A stretch of 44,514 nucleotides of DNA from Acholeplasma sp. (lineage in GTDB: Bacteria > Bacillota_I > Bacilli_A > ML615J-28 > CAG-698), in the NCBI GenBank assembly GCA_012838635.1, contig DUOW01000036.1, positions 1 through 44,514 on the forward strand, written 5' to 3'. Position 1 is the first letter of the stretch, and every line of letters starts with the position of its first letter. The notes under the pieces were generated by a model, which saw only the letters and a program-made list of their open reading frames with translations, was not told the DNA's origin and ran no database searches. Shown piece after piece: positions 18,479 to 29,401 of the stretch. Made by a program: the position numbers and the translations under genes.

Positions 18479-20803
18479 TTATTTTAGGGTAACGATTGTA
18501 GAACCCATTCCACCTTCTTTTTCGCCACCATAGCGATATTCTAAAACATTTTGATTTCCTGCTAAAAACTCTTGTACAAGTTTTCTAATAACTCCAGTGC
18601 CATAGCCATGAATAATCGTAATATGCTTTAAGTCACTTAACAGTAAATCATCAAAGTATTCATGTAACAATCTTTCTGCTTCTTCATAACGCATTCCCCT
18701 TAAATCTAAACGTGGACTAACACTTTTCTTAGGGCTGCTTTTACTAGCTTTTGACTTATATTCATCAATAAAATTCTCATTTTCAACTTTTTTTAAGTAT
18801 TTTTTCTCTAAAACTGATGTTAATCTACCAATTGTAACTTCATATTGGTCATTTGGTAAAACTTTTGTCACAATTCCATAAGCATTATAACTTTTTATAA
18901 ATACTCTTGCATTTACCATTAGTTTTTCATTATTTTCTTCAAAAGCAAGATCGGATTTTTTATAAAGTTGTTTAGTTTTATACTTAAGATCAGCTATTTC
19001 ATGTTCCTTAATTAGCTTTTTATTGTTTTCTTCTAATTCTTTAATTAAGTTTTCTAAAGTTTGTTTGTTTTCTCTTAGTAATTTTTCTGCATCCTTCTCC
19101 GCTTGGCTTAAAATGCGTTCTTTTTCTCTTAAAGCTGCTTCTTTTAAACTTTCAATTTCTTTTAGTTTTTCATCTAACTTGTTACTTTGAGCCTTTAAAA
19201 TATCTAATTCTTCACTAACTTTTAAAGATTTCTTTGTTAGCGCATCTAAAACTTGACTTAAATCTGTATCTTTTGACTTTAAATTTGCTTTAGCTTTCGC
19301 TAAAACCTCTTTATTTAAACCAAGATTTTCACTTATTACTAAAGCATTACTCATACCAGGAATCCCCATTAAGAGTTTATAGGTAGGTTTTAAGGTATTG
19401 ACATCAAATTCAACACTAGCGTTCATTACCTTTTCTTTCTTGTATGCATAAACCTTTAATTCAGAATAATGGGTTGTGGCAATAACAAGACAGTTTTTCT
19501 CAAGTAAATAATCAAAAATGGCGATTGCTAGGGCTGCTCCTTCAGTAGGATCTGTTCCAGAACCAAGTTCATCAAGTAAAACTAAAGAATTATCAGTTAC
19601 ATTGTTCATAATATCGATAATTGTCTTTAAATGCGATGAAAAAGTCGATAAGTTTTGGTCAATTGACTGTTCATCTCCAATATCAGCATAAACATTATCA
19701 AAGATTTGAATATTACTTTTACTATCAGCAGGCACTAAAAGTCCAAATTTAACCATTAAAGTAACTAAACCAATAGTTTTTAGTAAAACAGTTTTACCAC
19801 CTGTATTAGGTCCAGTAATAACAACTCCCTTATTATCTTTAATCACAACATTGTTCTTTACAATATTAGGAACATTAAGTAAAGGATGATAAACATTATA
19901 TAGTTCAAAGATATTGTTATTATTTACCTTAATTCTTTCACCTTTTATCTTATTACTTAACGATGCTTTGCCAAAAATTAGGTCTAATTCTTTAATAATA
20001 TAGTAATTTTGCACCAAAGAATCGTAATTTAGGGCGATTTGTGATGAAAGATCCATCAATATTTTATTAATCTCCTTAGATTCATCGTTTTTAAGCTGAT
20101 TTATCTCAATATTTAACTGATTTACTGCTTCTGGCTCTAAATATACTGTTTCACCACTAGCAGATTCATCATGAATAATACCCCTAATTGAGTTTTTAAA
20201 GCTACTTTTCACTGATAAACAAAAACGATCATTACGAATAAAGATCTGTTTTTCATTTAGCTTTGGTGAGTGTTTATTAATTAACTCAGTTAGTTTACTT
20301 TGAATACTAGCTTCTTTGCGAGAAATATCTTTTCTGATTTTAGTAAGAGTTAGCGAAGCACTATCTAGAATATCACCATAAGGAGTCATAACATCAGTAA
20401 TAGCTCTAGATAATTGTTTTAAATCAACCATTTGCATAACAAACCCTTTATAATGTTCTAAAGGTATTTCAGACTTTTTATAACTATTTACTAAAGCAAT
20501 ATTTTCTTGAACTGTTTTAAGAAGCTTGTATACTTCTAAAATCTCCTCAACACTTAAAACCCCTGCTTTAGTTGTTTTCGATAACAAATGCTTCAAGTCT
20601 TTTTTGAAATATAAAGGCATACGTCTAATTCTAATTAAAATACTAGAAAACTCACTTGTTTGATCTAACATTAAATTAATCATATCTAGATCATTAGTTA
20701 AAGTTACATTTTCTAAATCTTTAATATTTCCTTCTAATTCAAGATGATCTTTTAGTAAAGCGATAATCTTATCAAATTCTAAAACTTTTAAATATTTTTC
20801 CAT
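18479..20803 (-). CDS. mutS2: Endonuclease MutS2
   Basis: GPNTGGKTVLLKTIG, LLDELGSGTDPTEGAALA, ATTHYSELK, C-terminal Smr domain LDLRGMRYEEAERLL...IIHGYGTGVIRK. Confidence 0.96.
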   Translation of the reverse strand: MEKYLKVLEFDKIIALLKDHLELEGNIKDLENVTLTNDLDMINLMLDQTSEFSSILIRIRRMPLYFKKDLKHLLSKTTKAGVLSVEEILEVYKLLKTVQENIALVNSYKKSEIPLEHYKGFVMQMVDLKQLSRAITDVMTPYGDILDSASLTLTKIRKDISRKEASIQSKLTELINKHSPKLNEKQIFIRNDRFCLSVKSSFKNSIRGIIHDESASGETVYLEPEAVNQLNIEINQLKNDESKEINKILMDLSSQIALNYDSLVQNYYIIKELDLIFGKASLSNKIKGERIKVNNNNIFELYNVYHPLLNVPNIVKNNVVIKDNKGVVITGPNTGGKTVLLKTIGLVTLMVKFGLLVPADSKSNIQIFDNVYADIGDEQSIDQNLSTFSSHLKTIIDIMNNVTDNSLVLLDELGSGTDPTEGAALAIAIFDYLLEKNCLVIATTHYSELKVYAYKKEKVMNASVEFDVNTLKPTYKLLMGIPGMSNALVISENLGLNKEVLAKAKANLKSKDTDLSQVLDALTKKSLKVSEELDILKAQSNKLDEKLKEIESLKEAALREKERILSQAEKDAEKLLRENKQTLENLIKELEENNKKLIKEHEIADLKYKTKQLYKKSDLAFEENNEKLMVNARVFIKSYNAYGIVTKVLPNDQYEVTIGRLTSVLEKKYLKKVENENFIDEYKSKASKSSPKKSVSPRLDLRGMRYEEAERLLHEYFDDLLLSDLKHITIIHGYGTGVIRKLVQEFLAGNQNVLEYRYGGEKEGGMGSTIVTLK

Positions 20804-20860
20804 TCTTCTTTCCTTTTTTAGCCAAACTTATGATATAATTTATTAATAAAGGAGTTAATT

Positions 20861-21709
20861 ATGCCTAAATCTTGCAAACTAACTAAAGAACAAGCAAATT
20901 TAATAATCAAACATTATCAAAAATACATGTCTACTTCTACTAGTAATTATACCTTATTTTCAGCTAAAAATAAACCAGAATTTACGATTACCATTTATAC
21001 AAATCTTACACTTCTAGTCCAAGGAACAAAAAGTGAGGAAGTATATCAAGAGATTTGTAAATTGATTGGACTTGAAATAGAATACTCAATTATTGGTAGT
21101 GATGAAGTTGGAACAGGTGATTTTTTTGGTGGGGTTGTTGTTTGTGCTGCGTTTATTGATAAAAAGGACTTAACTAAAGTTAAAGCTTTAGGAGTTAAGG
21201 ATTCTAAACTTTTAAGTGATGCCCAAATTAATAAAATCGCTCAAGAGCTAATTAAACTTATTCCTTATGAAGTAATTGTTTTAAGTCCAAATCGTTACAA
21301 TAAATTAATTGCATCTGGCAATAACCTAAATAAAATCAAAGCCTTAATGCACAATCATGCACTACGCCTTTTAAGCCGAAAAGTAAAATATGATAAAATA
21401 ATTGTAGATAAATTTGCATCAGAGAAAAACTACTACGCCTATTTAAAAGATGAAAATTTAATTATTGAAGATAAAGTTACACTTTTAGAAAAAGGCGAAA
21501 GCAAGGTTTTGAGTATTGCAGCTGCTTCGATTATTGCTCGCTTCTTCTTTAATAAACAAATAGATGATTTATCTTCGAAAATTAACTATAAACTACCAAA
21601 AGGTGCAGGAAGTATTGTAGATAAGGCAATTAAAGAGTTAATGTTGAAACATGGAGATAAAATCTTTAATGATATTGGAAAAACACATTTTAAGAATTTA
21701 AAAAAATAA
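20861..21709 (+). CDS. rnhC: Ribonuclease HIII
   Basis: IIGSDEVGTGDFFGGVVVCAAFI, LGVKDSKLLSDAQI, AAASIIARFFFNKQID. Confidence 0.95.
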   Translation: MPKSCKLTKEQANLIIKHYQKYMSTSTSNYTLFSAKNKPEFTITIYTNLTLLVQGTKSEEVYQEICKLIGLEIEYSIIGSDEVGTGDFFGGVVVCAAFIDKKDLTKVKALGVKDSKLLSDAQINKIAQELIKLIPYEVIVLSPNRYNKLIASGNNLNKIKALMHNHALRLLSRKVKYDKIIVDKFASEKNYYAYLKDENLIIEDKVTLLEKGESKVLSIAAASIIARFFFNKQIDDLSSKINYKLPKGAGSIVDKAIKELMLKHGDKIFNDIGKTHFKNLKK

Positions 21710-21735
21710 GGCAAATTTGCCTTATTTTTATTTAT
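21704..21735. terminator. Bidirectional terminator between rnhC and the convergent pseudouridine synthase gene
   Basis: AAATAAGGCAAATTTGCCTTATTTTTATTT. Confidence 0.75.
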
Positions 21736-22621
21736 GTTTTTTGATAAATTCTTTAAAATATTCAGGAATATCAGTTTTAAATTCTAAATACTTACCTGTT
21801 CTAGGATGATTAAAACCTAAAATGTAAGCATGTAAATATTGTCCTTCAGCAGTTTTTGCTTTGTTATACAAAGGATCTTCGAGAATCGGAAAACCAATAT
21901 ATTCCATATGAACTCTAATTTGATGAGTTCTTCCAGTTACTAAACTAAATTCCACAAGACTATAACCATTAAATCTTTCTAATACAGTAAAATTAGTAAC
22001 AGCTTTTTTTCCATCTTCTAAAACAGCCATTTTAAGACGATTATCTTTACTTCTTGCAATTGGAGCTGTAATTTTACCTAAATTATGACTAATTTCACCA
22101 GTTACAATACCTAGATACTTTCTTACAACAGTTTGCTTTAAAAACTGTTCTGCTAGTTTATTATGAGCATAATCATTCTTACAAGCAACTAAAAGCCCAC
22201 TAGTATCTTTATCTAAACGATGAACAATTCCTGGTCTTAAAATGCCATTAATTCCCGATAAATCATAACAATGATACTTTAAAGCATTAACTAGCGTTTC
22301 GCTTGGATTACCTGCACCAGGATGAACAACTAATCCTTTAGCTTTGTTTATGACGATAATATCACTATCTTCATAGATAATATCTAAAGGAATATTTTCA
22401 GCTAAAACTTCATCTTCTTTAGGTTCTGGAACAGTTAAAGAAATTTCATCTTGATAATTTAATTTATAACTTGCTTTTACGACATCATCATTTACATAAC
22501 AATAATTATCTTTAATTAGTTTTTGAATTTTACTGCGGCTAAATTCAGGCAGCATTTTAACTAAATATAAATCTAATCTTTCTTCTTTCTTGGAATCATA
22601 GATAAAGTTATATTCGATCAT
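21728..22621 (-). CDS. rluD: RluA/RluD-family 23S rRNA pseudouridine synthase
   Basis: S4-like N-terminus; VVHPGAGNPSETLVNAL, RPGIVHRLDKDTSGLLVACKN, TGRTHQIRVHM. Confidence 0.92.
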   Translation of the reverse strand: MIEYNFIYDSKKEERLDLYLVKMLPEFSRSKIQKLIKDNYCYVNDDVVKASYKLNYQDEISLTVPEPKEDEVLAENIPLDIIYEDSDIIVINKAKGLVVHPGAGNPSETLVNALKYHCYDLSGINGILRPGIVHRLDKDTSGLLVACKNDYAHNKLAEQFLKQTVVRKYLGIVTGEISHNLGKITAPIARSKDNRLKMAVLEDGKKAVTNFTVLERFNGYSLVEFSLVTGRTHQIRVHMEYIGFPILEDPLYNKAKTAEGQYLHAYILGFNHPRTGKYLEFKTDIPEYFKEFIKKHK

Positions 22622-23091
22622 TCTATTTTAACTTCTCCTAAAATTAAAGAAATAATCATAACTGTTACCCCACAAACAATACACATATCAGCGAAATTGA
22701 ATGTGGCAAAAGATTGCCAAAAAGCAAACTGAATATAATCAACTACATAACCTCTAAAAATACGGTCGATAAAATTACCAATAGTTCCACTCATTATTAA
22801 GACTATTCCAACGCTATAAAAAGGATGGTTTTTAAAATCCATATCTTTTGCTAGATAGCCAAAAAAAGCTAAAGCAGCTAAAGTAATAAGAATAAAAAGC
22901 CATAATCTCCCCGCAAAAATCCCAAAGGCAGCACCAGAATTCTCTACATATTGAATATCAATAATTTTGGGAATTGCCTTTACAACTCCTGCTTCTTTAA
23001 AACGAGAAATTACCCATAATTTAAGTAATTGATCAATTACTACTAAAATAATGGTAATTGCTAGTCCAATAATAATATCCTTTTGTTTCAT
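22618..23091 (-). CDS. lspA: Lipoprotein signal peptidase
   Basis: VIDQLLKLWV, ENSGAAFGIF, GTIGNFIDRIFRGYVVDYI, FNFADMCI. Confidence 0.95.
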   Translation of the reverse strand: MKQKDIIIGLAITIILVVIDQLLKLWVISRFKEAGVVKAIPKIIDIQYVENSGAAFGIFAGRLWLFILITLAALAFFGYLAKDMDFKNHPFYSVGIVLIMSGTIGNFIDRIFRGYVVDYIQFAFWQSFATFNFADMCIVCGVTVMIISLILGEVKIE

Positions 23092-23092
23092 T

Positions 23093-23548
23093 TTATCCTC
23101 CTAAAAATTTTAATCCGAAAAATGCAAGTAAAAGTAAAACAAAGATGGCAAATCCAGGATTTAAAAATTGATAAACAAAAATTGCCGTATCATCAATTTC
23201 TTGTAAGTTAGCCATATCAGGATTGTAACTCTTAACAATTCTGATTGTAAAGAAGTTAGAAATTCCATTAACTAACATAATTAAAACCCAAACGATTACT
23301 AAAAACAATCTAAAAATATTTGCATTATACTTAAAGACATTTAAAATCTGATACATTACTAAAGCTAAAGGTAAAACAATAATAATTCCAATTAAGAAAC
23401 CAAAAATAAAACTCTTAATATTCGTACTTTTGCGAAAACGCATTTTAGTAAACTTCTTAAAATCTTTTTTACCTTTTTTCCAAAGACCATCAGGAACAGC
23501 TTTTTCTAATTGTGGTTTATTGTTTTCCATATTATTCACCTGCCTCAA
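23093..23548 (-). CDS. Uncharacterised membrane protein (probably three TM segments)
   Basis: Hydrophobic segments after a basic N-terminal region; sits between lspA and sepM-like. Confidence 0.6.
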   Translation of the reverse strand: MRQVNNMENNKPQLEKAVPDGLWKKGKKDFKKFTKMRFRKSTNIKSFIFGFLIGIIIVLPLALVMYQILNVFKYNANIFRLFLVIVWVLIMLVNGISNFFTIRIVKSYNPDMANLQEIDDTAIFVYQFLNPGFAIFVLLLLAFFGLKFLGG

Positions 23549-24638
23549 AATAAGCTAATATATCTGAAAATGTACTAACGGCTACTAAATCAAAGCCTTT
23601 TTTATTTTCATAAATCTTATCATATTCAGCTTTTGCTTCTTCATAATTTGCTTGAGGAACAAAGAAAACATCAAACTTACCATAACTTGCTGTTATAATC
23701 TTTTGCCTTACGCCACCAATTGATTTGATATTTCCATACATATCAATTGCCCCCGTCCCAACAACATTTAATCCTAGAGTAATGCTTTTATGATGCATTG
23801 CATCATAAATAGCAAGTGCTGTCATAGCTCCTCCTGAAGAGCCAATAGTATTAGTTTTTGAAAGTAAAACTAAAGGTTCTAGTTTATGAAGTCTAATATA
23901 GTCTTCTAAGTAATAAGGAAGTATCCTTTGTTCATCTTTTTCAACTGGCCTATCAGTAACTGGAAAACTAGTTTCTTTTTCAGTATTATAATTTCTGACA
24001 ATTGTTAACTCATAATCATCATTTGTCTTTAAATGGAGTCTAAGATCAGCTAAAAACTCATCAAAGGAAACGATTAACTTTCCATTAAGGTGAGTAATTA
24101 AATCATCTGGTTTTAAAGGGCCATCATATTCCTTTCTTAAAGCTGAAACTAACAATCCTTTATATTCTGCGTCCATAATCTTTTCTGGGGGCAAATAAGG
24201 ATTATAATGGGTTTTAAACTGACTTGGATATTTAGCTTTATATGCATTAAATGCTACATAAATCGCATTGATATTAGCAATATTATGACTAACAGTTCCA
24301 TAGCGATTATATTCTTTTTCATCTAATTGCGTTTTAGGATCATAAGGTTCTAAATCTGATTTTGGATCAGCTTTTAAAAGCCAAGATTCAAAAATCGTTA
24401 CTTTTCTTTTTCCATAAACTCCTAAAGTATAAATATTACCACGGTTATTACCATTAACTACATAAACATCAGCTGTTGCTTTTGTAGAAACACCTGGGGT
24501 TGTCATTTCATAGTTTAAAGGAACTACGGTAATTACTAGTAAAAATATCCATAATAATACTAAAACTACAAAACTAATTTTAAATGAAAGTTTACGGTCT
24601 TTAAATGTTTTAAAAAAATTCTTGAAATAACTAATCAT
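23532..24638 (-). CDS. SepM-like S16 (Lon-family) serine protease with PDZ-like region
   Basis: N-terminal TM; LITHLNGKLIVSFDEFLADLR; NTIGSSGGAMTALAIYDAM (Ser), GTGAIDMYGNIKSIGGVRQKIITA (Lys). Confidence 0.88.
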   Translation of the reverse strand: MISYFKNFFKTFKDRKLSFKISFVVLVLLWIFLLVITVVPLNYEMTTPGVSTKATADVYVVNGNNRGNIYTLGVYGKRKVTIFESWLLKADPKSDLEPYDPKTQLDEKEYNRYGTVSHNIANINAIYVAFNAYKAKYPSQFKTHYNPYLPPEKIMDAEYKGLLVSALRKEYDGPLKPDDLITHLNGKLIVSFDEFLADLRLHLKTNDDYELTIVRNYNTEKETSFPVTDRPVEKDEQRILPYYLEDYIRLHKLEPLVLLSKTNTIGSSGGAMTALAIYDAMHHKSITLGLNVVGTGAIDMYGNIKSIGGVRQKIITASYGKFDVFFVPQANYEEAKAEYDKIYENKKGFDLVAVSTFSDILAYFEAGE

Positions 24639-25105
24639 TTCTCAATCCTAACCTTAATTGGCTTCATTTTACGATATTTAACTTTTGCACTGTCTAACAT
24701 CTTTTTTGAAGCTAAAGTAGGGGTAGTATGAGCATATTTATCATCTAAATAAACAATTTCTTTAATTCCTGATTGAATAATTAGTTTAGTACATTCATTA
24801 CAAGGAAACAAAGTTACATATAAAGTACAATCATCTAATTTTTCTGTACTATTTAGAATAGCATTTGGCTCTGCATGGACTACATAAGGATATTTCGTAT
24901 CTAAGAATTCTCCTTCATTTTCCCATGGAAATTCATCATCATCGCAGCCAAAAGGAAGGCCGTTGTAGCCTATCCCAATAATTCTCTTTTTAGGATTAAC
25001 GATACATGCTCCTACTTGAGTATTAGGATCTTTACTTCTCATACTTGAAAGTAGAGCAACACCCATAAAATACTCATCCCAAGAAATATAATCATTTCGT
25101 TTCAT
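24635..25105 (-). CDS. comEB: ComEB/dCMP deaminase family protein
   Basis: HAEPNAI and PCNEC zinc/catalytic motifs; start set at MKRNDYISW because AAGGTGAAGAAG precedes it (the ORF extends to 25120). Confidence 0.9.
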   Translation of the reverse strand: MKRNDYISWDEYFMGVALLSSMRSKDPNTQVGACIVNPKKRIIGIGYNGLPFGCDDDEFPWENEGEFLDTKYPYVVHAEPNAILNSTEKLDDCTLYVTLFPCNECTKLIIQSGIKEIVYLDDKYAHTTPTLASKKMLDSAKVKYRKMKPIKVRIEK

Positions 25106-25352
25106 CTTCTTCACCTTCATATAAGCCTTTTTCTTCGCATTCTTTTAAACTAGCTTTAATTTCCGCCTTTTTCTTTTCTAAATCTTCTGTTTTTAAAATG
25201 CAAGTTTTAGAATGACAGTTGCCACACCTTTCAGAAATTTTCACTCCTTCAGGGGCCTTAACTAACCTATTTAAAATTGTCACAACAATAAATAAAATTA
25301 CTACTCCACCAATAATTAACCATTGGACTAGAGTTGAAGAAAGAATCATCAT
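25092..25352 (-). CDS. Small single-TM protein with a cysteine motif
   Basis: N-terminal TM, then ERCGNCHSKTCILKTEDLEKKKAE and an acidic tail; overlaps the comEB start. Confidence 0.6.
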   Translation of the reverse strand: MMILSSTLVQWLIIGGVVILFIVVTILNRLVKAPEGVKISERCGNCHSKTCILKTEDLEKKKAEIKASLKECEEKGLYEGEEDETK

Positions 25353-25357
25353 ATCAC

Positions 25358-27118
25358 CTACTTCACAATTTTAATTTTTAATTCATCTAATTGCTTTTGA
25401 CTTACTTCTCCTGGTGCTCCACTCATTAAGTCAGTAGCACTAGCAGTTTTTGGAAAAGCAATAACATCACGAAGTGATGCTGATTTAGTAAGAATCATTA
25501 CTAATCTATCTATTCCTAAAGCAATTCCTCCATGAGGAGGTGTTCCATATTTCAAAGCCTCAATAAAGAAACCAAACTTTTCCTCAATTTCTTTTTCAGT
25601 TAAGCCAATAGCTTGGAACATATCACTTTGAATTTTCTCATCAAAGATTCTAATTGAACCACTACCAAGTTCATAACCATTTAACACAACATCATAACAC
25701 ATTGAATAGCAGTTTTCTGGCTCAGTTAAAAGTTTATCTTCCCATTCTTTTTTAGGGCTTGTAAATGGGTGATGAGCTGCAACTAAGCGGTCTTCTTCTT
25801 CACTATATTCAAAAGAAGGCCAATCAGTAATCCATAAAAATGCGTATTCATCTTCATTAATTAACCCTAAATCTTTACCAAAGAAGTTTCTTAAATAAGA
25901 TAAAGATTGATTGACAATATTTTCTTTTCCAGAAACAATTAAAATTAAATCATTTTCTTCAATCTTTAATTCTTTTGTAAGTTTAGAAACATATTCATCA
26001 TTTAAATATTTTTTAATTGATCCGGTAAATTCACCATTTTGATACTTAAGCCACATTAAGCCAGGTGCTCTATAAGTTGATTTAATTTTATCAGCTAAAT
26101 TATCTAAATCTTTTCTTGAATATTTAGCAGCACCATTCTTAACATTAAGGGCTTTAATTATTCCTTTTTCTTCAATAGTTTTATTAAAGATCTCAAAATC
26201 AATTAATTTAGCAAGTTTAGTAATATTAAACAATCTTAAATCAAAACGTAAGTCTGGTTTATCAGTACCATATAAGTCCATTGAATCTTCAAATCTTAAA
26301 CGTTTAAAAGGGATTTCAATATCAACGCCAACTGAATCTTTCATCATTTTCTTAAGCATACGTTCAGTTGTAGCATAAATATCTTCTTCTCCTACAAAAC
26401 TCATCTCTACATCAATTTGGGTAAATTCCATTTGACGATCAGCTCTTGCATCTTCATCACGATAACACTTAGCAATTTGATAATAACGATCAAAACCAGC
26501 AATCATCAGTAACTGTTTATATGTTTGAGGAGATTGAGGTAAAGCATAAAATCTTCCTGGATTTACTCTTGATGGAACTAAATAGTCACGAGCACCTTCA
26601 GGAGTTGACTTACCAAATGTTGGGGTTTCAACTTCAATAAAACCTTCGCTATTATAAAATGAGCGAATAGAGTTGACGACTTTACTTCTTAAAAACATAT
26701 TTTCTTGCATTATTGGGCGTCTTAAATCTAAATAACGATACTTCATCCTTAAATCTTCTAAAGCATCAGTTTTATCAGCAATAATCATCGGTGTTTGTTT
26801 AGCTTTTGATAGAATTTTTAACTCTTCTACATCTATCTCAATATCTCCAGTAGGAAGATTACTATTTTTACTTTCACGTTCTACAACTGTTCCTATAACT
26901 TGAAGTACGTATTCATTACCTACTTCTTCCATTAAAGAATAGTTTTTGTTTTCAGGACGAGCAACAATTTGCACAATCCCTGATCTATCACGTAAGTCAA
27001 TAAAAATTAAACCACCTAAATTACGTTTTTTAGCACACCAACCGCATAAACTAACCTTTTTTCCTAAGTCTTCAATACGTAAAGTGCCATTCATTTGACT
27101 TCTTAATTGTGTTTTCAT
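25358..27118 (-). CDS. aspS: Aspartyl-tRNA synthetase
   Basis: [61 protein letters not shown]. Confidence 0.97.
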   Translation of the reverse strand: MKTQLRSQMNGTLRIEDLGKKVSLCGWCAKKRNLGGLIFIDLRDRSGIVQIVARPENKNYSLMEEVGNEYVLQVIGTVVERESKNSNLPTGDIEIDVEELKILSKAKQTPMIIADKTDALEDLRMKYRYLDLRRPIMQENMFLRSKVVNSIRSFYNSEGFIEVETPTFGKSTPEGARDYLVPSRVNPGRFYALPQSPQTYKQLLMIAGFDRYYQIAKCYRDEDARADRQMEFTQIDVEMSFVGEEDIYATTERMLKKMMKDSVGVDIEIPFKRLRFEDSMDLYGTDKPDLRFDLRLFNITKLAKLIDFEIFNKTIEEKGIIKALNVKNGAAKYSRKDLDNLADKIKSTYRAPGLMWLKYQNGEFTGSIKKYLNDEYVSKLTKELKIEENDLILIVSGKENIVNQSLSYLRNFFGKDLGLINEDEYAFLWITDWPSFEYSEEEDRLVAAHHPFTSPKKEWEDKLLTEPENCYSMCYDVVLNGYELGSGSIRIFDEKIQSDMFQAIGLTEKEIEEKFGFFIEALKYGTPPHGGIALGIDRLVMILTKSASLRDVIAFPKTASATDLMSGAPGEVSQKQLDELKIKIVK

Positions 27119-28371
27119 AAATTTTCTCCTAAATATTTCTCTAAATCTTTAATTTTAATTGTCTCTTGTGTTCCAGTTTTTTGATTTTTAATTTGAACTT
27201 CTTTATTTTTCGCTTCTTCTTCACCATAAATCAAAACAAATTTCGCATTTAGCTTTTCTGAAAGTCTAAATTGTTGTTTCATCTTTATTGATGCATAATC
27301 AAGTTCAACTTTATATCCTACTTTTCTTAAATCATTAGCAATTTTCAAACTTTGTTTTTTTGTATTTTCATCTAAACTAATAATTACTAAATCTACTTTT
27401 TGTTCTAAGTCTTTAAATAAATTTAGCTCATTCATTAGCTCTATTAGCCTTTCAATTCCAAACGAATAGCCAATACCTGGAATATCAGGACCACCCATAT
27501 TTTTAACTAAATCAGAGTATTTCCCTCCCCCACAAATCGTTAAGTAATTATCACCAAGCATCGCTTCAAACTCAAAAACAACGTCAGTATAATAATCTAA
27601 ACCTCTAACTAAAGTATCATCAACTTCATATGGGACATTTAATAAATCTAAAGCACTTAAAACATTCTTAAAGTAGGTTTTTGCTTCTTCATTTAAATAA
27701 TCTTTGATTTTTGGTGCTTGCTTTAAAACTACACTTTCACTATCAACTTTACAATCTAAGATTCTTAAAGGATTAGAAACATATCTTTCATTGCAATCAG
27801 GGCAAAGTAAATCAAGTTTTGGTTTAAAATATTCTTTTAAAGCTATCGCATAATCTTTTCTTGATGAAAAATCACCAATTGTATTAATCTTTAAACGAAT
27901 ATTTTCAATACCTAAAGCTTTAAAAATAGCATAGGCAGAATAAATTACATCAACATCAAGTAAATAACTGCTTTTACCGAAAACCTCAACCCCAAATTGA
28001 ATAAACTGGCGATATCTTCCCTTTTGCGGTCTTTCGTATCTAAACATTGGACCAAAGTAATAATACTTCTTTAAGTCTAAATTAGCATATTCTTTACTTT
28101 CTAAAAAGAAACGTACAACACCAGCCGTACCTTCAGGACGTAAAGTAAGGCTACGCTTACCTCGATCGTTAAAAGTATACATTTCTTTTCTAACGATGTC
28201 GGATGTCTCACCAGATGATCTTGTAAATACTTCCGTATTCTCGATAATTGGTAAAACTACTTCTTCATAGCCAAAGTTTTCAATTGTATTTTTCACTTTT
28301 TCAGAAACAATTTGTAATTTTTTAGCTTCAACGCCGTAATAATCAATTGTTCCTTTCACTTTTTGATACAT
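27115..28371 (-). CDS. hisS: Histidyl-tRNA synthetase
   Basis: [46 protein letters not shown]. Confidence 0.97.
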   Translation of the reverse strand: MYQKVKGTIDYYGVEAKKLQIVSEKVKNTIENFGYEEVVLPIIENTEVFTRSSGETSDIVRKEMYTFNDRGKRSLTLRPEGTAGVVRFFLESKEYANLDLKKYYYFGPMFRYERPQKGRYRQFIQFGVEVFGKSSYLLDVDVIYSAYAIFKALGIENIRLKINTIGDFSSRKDYAIALKEYFKPKLDLLCPDCNERYVSNPLRILDCKVDSESVVLKQAPKIKDYLNEEAKTYFKNVLSALDLLNVPYEVDDTLVRGLDYYTDVVFEFEAMLGDNYLTICGGGKYSDLVKNMGGPDIPGIGYSFGIERLIELMNELNLFKDLEQKVDLVIISLDENTKKQSLKIANDLRKVGYKVELDYASIKMKQQFRLSEKLNAKFVLIYGEEEAKNKEVQIKNQKTGTQETIKIKDLEKYLGENL

Positions 28372-28373
28372 GA

Positions 28374-28497
28374 TTATCCTCCCAATATAAATAAAAAGTC
28401 CTTAATTATTAAGGACGATAAACTAAAGGTGCGACCAATAAAAGTGCACTTTATAACTAGAGAACGTTAATAGGCGCCCTTAGGTTTTATTCTCATA
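28374..28497 (-). promoter_or_regulatory. Structured 5' leader of hisS-aspS with a potential attenuator
   Basis: Minus strand CCTAAGGGCG...CGCACCTTTAG helix with palindromic AAAGTGCACTTT inside; GTCCTTAATAATTAAGGACTTTTTATTT intrinsic terminator just upstream of the GGGAGGA/ATG. Confidence 0.6.
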
Positions 28498-28503
28498 TAG
28501 TTA

Positions 28504-28532
28504 ATTATAAAACAAAATTAGAGATTTGTCAA
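28504..28532 (-). promoter_or_regulatory. Consensus sigma-A promoter for hisS-aspS
   Basis: TTGACA-N17-TATAAT on the minus strand, an exact consensus match. Confidence 0.85.
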
Positions 28533-28549
28533 TAAGATTAAGATTTACA

Positions 28550-29401
28550 TTAAAGCGATTTTTTCAAAATTGTTTTATCCTCTAAAAGCTCAACTTCACC
28601 TTTTTTATACAAGTTTCCTAAAGCTTTTTTAAAAGAACTTTTACTCATACCAAAAACTCTTTGAATAATCATTGGGGAAGTATTTGAAGCATAAGGCATT
28701 GTTCCACGATGACTTTTTAAATAATCTAAAATAATCTTGCTATCATGCTCTATATTTGATAATACTCCACCAGGTAACATTCCTAAGTAAGTTTGATCTT
28801 CTAGCTTTTCTGTAATTCTAAACTCAACTTTTTCACCTAATTTATACTCTTTACGTAAGTTTTCCCTCGCAATAAAGATTAAATTTAAATCTTCTGTAAG
28901 AAGGTTAATTCCTTTTTCCCCCGCAAAATATACTAATCCTAGATAATTAACACTAAAATCTAACTCTTGTGGCGTTTTTTCTAGAGCCATTAATTCATCT
29001 TTTCGTAAAATATTAAAATAAAGTTTATCTTTCTTTACTCTTAAAATTCCATAAAGATTACTTTCAACTTCTGGCCAGTAATCTAAATTATAAGGCAAGT
29101 TATCTTTTGATAATAAAATATCTTTACTAATGCCAATATTTACAAAACAGCCTAAACTATGGTTTACTGTAACAACTTTGCCTAAACCTGCTTGATCAAC
29201 AGTAACTTTAGGAATCACCATTGTTACTGCTTCTCTTCCTTTTTTATCTAAATACAAAAAACCTTTGATTAAATCTTTAGGTTTTAGTTTTGCGAAATTA
29301 GTTTCATTGCGATGCAAGAAATACTCTTTTCCATCTTTTATTAAAGTATAACCAATATCTGTTTCACGGTCTACTTTATAAGTTTCAATCTTTCCTAACA
29401 T
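28550..29401 (-). CDS. CvfB-like S1-domain/winged-helix RNA-binding protein
   Basis: S1-like repeats (VTVNHSLGCFVNIGISKDILLS); C-terminal SPMIIQRVFGMSKSSFKKALGNLYKKGEVEL winged helix. Confidence 0.85.
   Translation of the reverse strand: MLGKIETYKVDRETDIGYTLIKDGKEYFLHRNETNFAKLKPKDLIKGFLYLDKKGREAVTMVIPKVTVDQAGLGKVVTVNHSLGCFVNIGISKDILLSKDNLPYNLDYWPEVESNLYGILRVKKDKLYFNILRKDELMALEKTPQELDFSVNYLGLVYFAGEKGINLLTEDLNLIFIARENLRKEYKLGEKVEFRITEKLEDQTYLGMLPGGVLSNIEHDSKIILDYLKSHRGTMPYASNTSPMIIQRVFGMSKSSFKKALGNLYKKGEVELLEDKTILKKSL

Noticed and set aside
28374-28497. T-box riboswitch upstream of hisS
   Set aside because: No AGGGTGGNACCGCG-type T-box sequence or long specifier stem found on the minus strand; the look-alike AGGTGCGACC is on the opposite strand
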